This document shows, piece after piece, positions 17,391 through 19,876 of a stretch of 19,876 bases of DNA; position 1 is the first letter of the stretch, and each line of letters starts with the position of its first letter. The notes below the pieces were generated by a model. That model saw only the letters and a program-made list of their open reading frames with translations. It ran no database searches and was not told the DNA's origin. The position numbers and the translations under genes were made by a program. This DNA comes from JBDTNQ01 sp039933635 (GTDB lineage: Bacteria > Acidobacteriota > Vicinamibacteria > Vicinamibacterales > SCN-69-37): contig JBDTNQ010000081.1 in NCBI GenBank assembly GCA_039933635.1, positions 1-19,876 of the forward strand. Reading direction: 5' to 3'.

Positions 17391-19208
17391 ATGGCGCCCA
17401 CTGCTTCACGATCCCGAAACCGACCTGACATCGCCGACGCCGATAAATGGGATCTGTCGGACATCTACGCGGACTGGTCCGCGTGGGATGCGGATCGGAC
17501 CGATCTCGACACACTGATCGACGAGTACGCCGCGTTCAAGGGGACGCTCGGGCAGTCGGCGGATCGTCTGCGCGCCGCGTTTCAACTCAGTGATCGACTC
17601 GGTCAGATCGCCTACAAGGTCTACTTCTTTCCGGCTCTCCGGTACGACGAGGACCAACGCGACAACCAGGTCAACGCGCGCAAGCAGCAGGTCCAGGCCT
17701 TGATGGCGCGGTGGCAGCAGGCGACATCGTGGTTCAACCCGGAGTTGCTCACGCTGCCGCTTGCGACCGTGCGCGCGTGGATGGACCAAGACCCCGCCCT
17801 CGCGGTGTATCGCTTCGCGATCGAGGAAGTCTTCCGTCAGCAGGAGCACGTCCTGAACGAACAGGGCGAGGGGCTGCTGTCCTTGTCGTCGCGCCTGTCG
17901 GGCACGCCCGGCGACGTGTACAACGCGCTTTCGACGGCGGACGTGAAGTTTCCCGACGTCACGCTCAGCACGGGCGAGACGGTGCCGATGTCGTACGGCC
18001 AGTACCGCGCCGTGCTCGCGACGAACCGTCATCAGCCCGATCGGCGCGCGGCGTTTCTCGGCCACTACGGCAGCTACGCGACGAACATCAACACCTACGC
18101 GGCGCTCTACCACGGCGTCTGCCAGCGCGACTGGTTCCACGCGCGGTCCCGCGGGTACACCACGACCCTCGACGCCGCGCTCCACGGCAACAACATCCCC
18201 CGCTCCGTCGTCGACAACCTGATCACGACGACGCGCGCGGGCGCCGATCCGATGCAGCGCTACCACCGCCTGCGGCGGAAGGCGCTCAAACTCGATCGCT
18301 ACCATCCGTACGATTTCTCGATTCCGCTCGTCGATTGGGATCGACGCTACGCCTATCCCGACGTCCTCGAGCCCATCGTCGCGGCCGTATCGCCGCTGGG
18401 TCGGGAATACCAGGCACGCATGTGGCGCGGATTCCGCGAGCGCTGGATCGACGTCTACGAGAACGACGGGAAGCGCAGCGGCGCCTACTCGGCCCCGGTC
18501 TACGGCGTGCATCCGTACATGCTCATGAACTGGGCCGATACGCTCGACGACGTGTTCACGCTGGCGCATGAGATGGGTCATTCGATGCACACGATGCTGT
18601 CGCACGAGCGTCAGCCGTTCGTCTACGCGGACTACACGATCTTCGTGGCCGAAGTGCCGTCGACCCTCAGCGAGGCCCTGCTCCTCGAGCATCTCCTCGC
18701 GCACGCCACGGATCGCGATGAACGAATCGTGCTGCTGCAGCACGCGATCGACAACATCACGAGCACGTTCTACACGCAGGTGATGTTTGCGGACTTCGAA
18801 CTGGCCGCGCACGAGAAGGTGGAACGCGACGAGCCGGTGACGGCCGATGTGCTCAACACGCTCTACAAGGAACGCTTCGACGCCTACTATGGCGACTCCG
18901 TGGATACAGAGGCGCTGACCCCGATCACCTGGGCGCGCATCCCGCACTTCTTCAACTCGCCGTACTACGTCTACCAGTACGCCACCTGCTTCGCCTCGGC
19001 GGCGAAACTCGCGGCGGAAATCACGGGCGACTCGGCGGCCGCGCGTGAGGCACGGCAGCGCTATCTGGACCTCCTCGCGGCAGGCGGAAGCGACCACCCC
19101 ATGACGCTGCTCAAGACCGCCGGGGTCGACCTGGCCGCGCCGGAAACCGTCCAAGCCGTCGTCACCCAGCTCTCGGCTCTGGTGGATCGGCTGGAGGAGC
19201 TGGTCTGA
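17391..19208 (+). CDS. pepF: Oligoendopeptidase F-type M3 metallopeptidase
   Basis: A 605-residue zinc peptidase that cleaves internal bonds of oligopeptides, the usual length for PepF. The N-terminal WDLSDIYADWSAWDAD is typical. The catalytic motif LAHEMGHSMH gives zinc ligands H393 and H397 with catalytic E394; the third ligand is E421 in VAEVPST. The substrate-binding stretch IPHFFNSPYYVYQYATCFASAA near residue 525 is characteristic of the family. No signal peptide is seen, so it is probably cytoplasmic and takes part in peptide recycling. ATG 17391 is preferred; a TTG at 17367 would overlap the hydrolase gene. The spacing of 7 bases indicates an operon with that gene. Confidence 0.95.
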   Translation: MAPTASRSRNRPDIADADKWDLSDIYADWSAWDADRTDLDTLIDEYAAFKGTLGQSADRLRAAFQLSDRLGQIAYKVYFFPALRYDEDQRDNQVNARKQQVQALMARWQQATSWFNPELLTLPLATVRAWMDQDPALAVYRFAIEEVFRQQEHVLNEQGEGLLSLSSRLSGTPGDVYNALSTADVKFPDVTLSTGETVPMSYGQYRAVLATNRHQPDRRAAFLGHYGSYATNINTYAALYHGVCQRDWFHARSRGYTTTLDAALHGNNIPRSVVDNLITTTRAGADPMQRYHRLRRKALKLDRYHPYDFSIPLVDWDRRYAYPDVLEPIVAAVSPLGREYQARMWRGFRERWIDVYENDGKRSGAYSAPVYGVHPYMLMNWADTLDDVFTLAHEMGHSMHTMLSHERQPFVYADYTIFVAEVPSTLSEALLLEHLLAHATDRDERIVLLQHAIDNITSTFYTQVMFADFELAAHEKVERDEPVTADVLNTLYKERFDAYYGDSVDTEALTPITWARIPHFFNSPYYVYQYATCFASAAKLAAEITGDSAAAREARQRYLDLLAAGGSDHPMTLLKTAGVDLAAPETVQAVVTQLSALVDRLEELV

Positions 19209-19478
19209 GAGGCCGGTTGTAGCTGGTCAACATCCGGTTTCTTCTGACAGTTTCGAAATCCAGGGTTCGATGTTTCTTCCCACGCTGTCGGTAGAGTCAT
19301 CTCCCAACGCTTGGATTCAGGAATTCATCGGGCCGGATTTAGGGGCCGTGGCGTGCGGGACCATGCGGCGGTGAATCTCACCTAAACATCTCTGTTTGTT
19401 GGCCTTATCGGATATCAGTCACCCCTTTGAAACGTCCCGCTCGTACGGCACGGCCTTTCCTTATAGCCAAGCTGGACT
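19209..19478. other. 270-bp intergenic gap of visibly lower GC, no gene recognised
   Basis: No convincing ORF, tRNA or rRNA is seen. The segment is AT-richer than its neighbours and holds several promoter-like fragments, for example TTGAAA (19427-19432) and TATAGC (19462-19467), at spacings that do not make a clear promoter. It must contain the end of the pepF transcript and the start of the next gene. A small RNA is possible but not supported. Confidence 0.4.
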
Positions 19479-19876
19479 ATGGGCCTCCTAGACAAACTCA
19501 AGCCGCAACCCCGTTGGAAGCACGTTGACCCGGCCGTCCGGCTGGACGCCATTCGGGAGCTGGACGACCCGGCGGAGCTCGCGCTCCTGGCCGAGTCCGA
19601 CCCCGATGCCAAGGTCAGGCGGGCCGCGATTCTCGTCCTGTCGGACGCAGCCGCCTTGGGGCGGATTGCCAGCGCCGACGCGGACGCGGACGTGCGGGAT
19701 CGCGCCGCGGACCGTCTGGTGACGTTGGCGAGCCGGACCACGGCGGAGGGCGACGCGGCGGCCGCCGCGACGGCCCTCGACGCGGTGCGGGCCCTGACCG
19801 AGCCGCGGCGACTGTCGACCATCGCCAAGAGCGAGGCGTCGGATGCCGTCCGCGCCGAGGCGCTGACGCGCATCAC
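19479..19876 (+). CDS. HEAT-repeat/DUF349-like protein, 3'-truncated by window edge
   Basis: The frame is open from ATG 19479 to the end of the window (132 codons seen). It starts MGLLDKLKPQPRWKH and continues with short amphipathic helical units such as DPAVRLDAIRELDD, LALLAESDPDAKVRRAAIL and SADADADVRDRAADRLVTLA, spaced like HEAT/Armadillo repeats. Proteins with this beginning are, from memory, often annotated as DUF349 or HEAT-repeat proteins in Acidobacteriota; their function is unknown. The helical repeats suggest a protein-binding scaffold. No signal peptide is visible. The ribosome site is weak (GCTGGA just before the ATG). Confidence 0.7.
   Translation, partial: MGLLDKLKPQPRWKHVDPAVRLDAIRELDDPAELALLAESDPDAKVRRAAILVLSDAAALGRIASADADADVRDRAADRLVTLASRTTAEGDAAAAATALDAVRALTEPRRLSTIAKSEASDAVRAEALTRI

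Noticed and set aside
17406..19154. Minus-strand open frame of about 582 codons antisense to pepF
   Set aside because: Shadow of a well-supported M3 peptidase; the translated product has the Arg/Val/Asp composition typical of such mirrors.
19250..19275. GGGTTCGATG resembling a tRNA T-arm in the gap after pepF
   Set aside because: No matching acceptor stem, anticodon arm or paired T-stem could be built around it.

Overview
The window is about 19.9 kb of GC-rich chromosomal DNA packed with ordinary housekeeping genes and very little intergenic space. No transposase, integrase, phage gene, CRISPR array, rRNA or tRNA was seen. The best guess for the source is an Acidobacteriota bacterium, perhaps of the Vicinamibacteria lineage. 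That rests on remembered similarity (a HemC protein with a UROS-like tail, a PepSY-type remnant, a MGLLDKLKPQPRWKH-type HEAT/DUF349 protein, a tandem cyclophilin) and was not checked by any search.

Layout. Positions 1-1056 hold a DNA polymerase IV gene (dinB) lacking only its first codons. A perfect hairpin begins at its stop codon. Then, on the minus strand, come the decayed C-terminal part of a PepSY-type membrane protein (1096-1560) and a small orphan ORF with a good ribosome site (1537-1767). A promoter-like site and a hairpin-rich leader (about 1784-1967) precede a tightly overlapped plus-strand operon (1968-7237): hemCD-like fusion, hemB, hemL, a short membrane histidine kinase and an OmpR/PhoB-type response regulator. 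A minus-strand tandem-cyclophilin gene (7293-8465) stands divergent to a rhodanese sulfurtransferase (8533-9396). The latter is followed by a perfect 26-nt palindrome and a sufE-like gene (9439-9873). A minus-strand block (16708 down to 9894) encodes an ArsR-methyltransferase fusion that looks like SahR, cobalamin-dependent methionine synthase MetH and an exported M49 dipeptidyl peptidase III. Divergent from it are a Tex30/KANL3-type alpha/beta hydrolase (16757-17383) and an M3 oligoendopeptidase F (17391-19208). After a 270-bp lower-GC gap, a HEAT/DUF349-like gene starts at 19479 and runs off the window.

How the genes work together. The first operon covers three steps to uroporphyrinogen III (HemL, HemB, HemC), plus probably a fourth through the HemD-like tail. 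It carries its own two-component system, translationally coupled to the enzymes, which suggests coupling of heme supply to envelope or heme state. The second block looks like a SAM/SAH-cycle unit: a putative SAH-sensing repressor placed 10 nt ahead of metH, with a 12-bp palindrome in the 48-bp divergent promoter region. The sulfurtransferase and SufE genes form a small sulfur-relay pair.

Nothing here is a clearly new system. The most worthwhile leads are the heme operon with its built-in two-component system and structured leader, the SahR-like/metH operator, and the two stop-codon-abutting palindromes.
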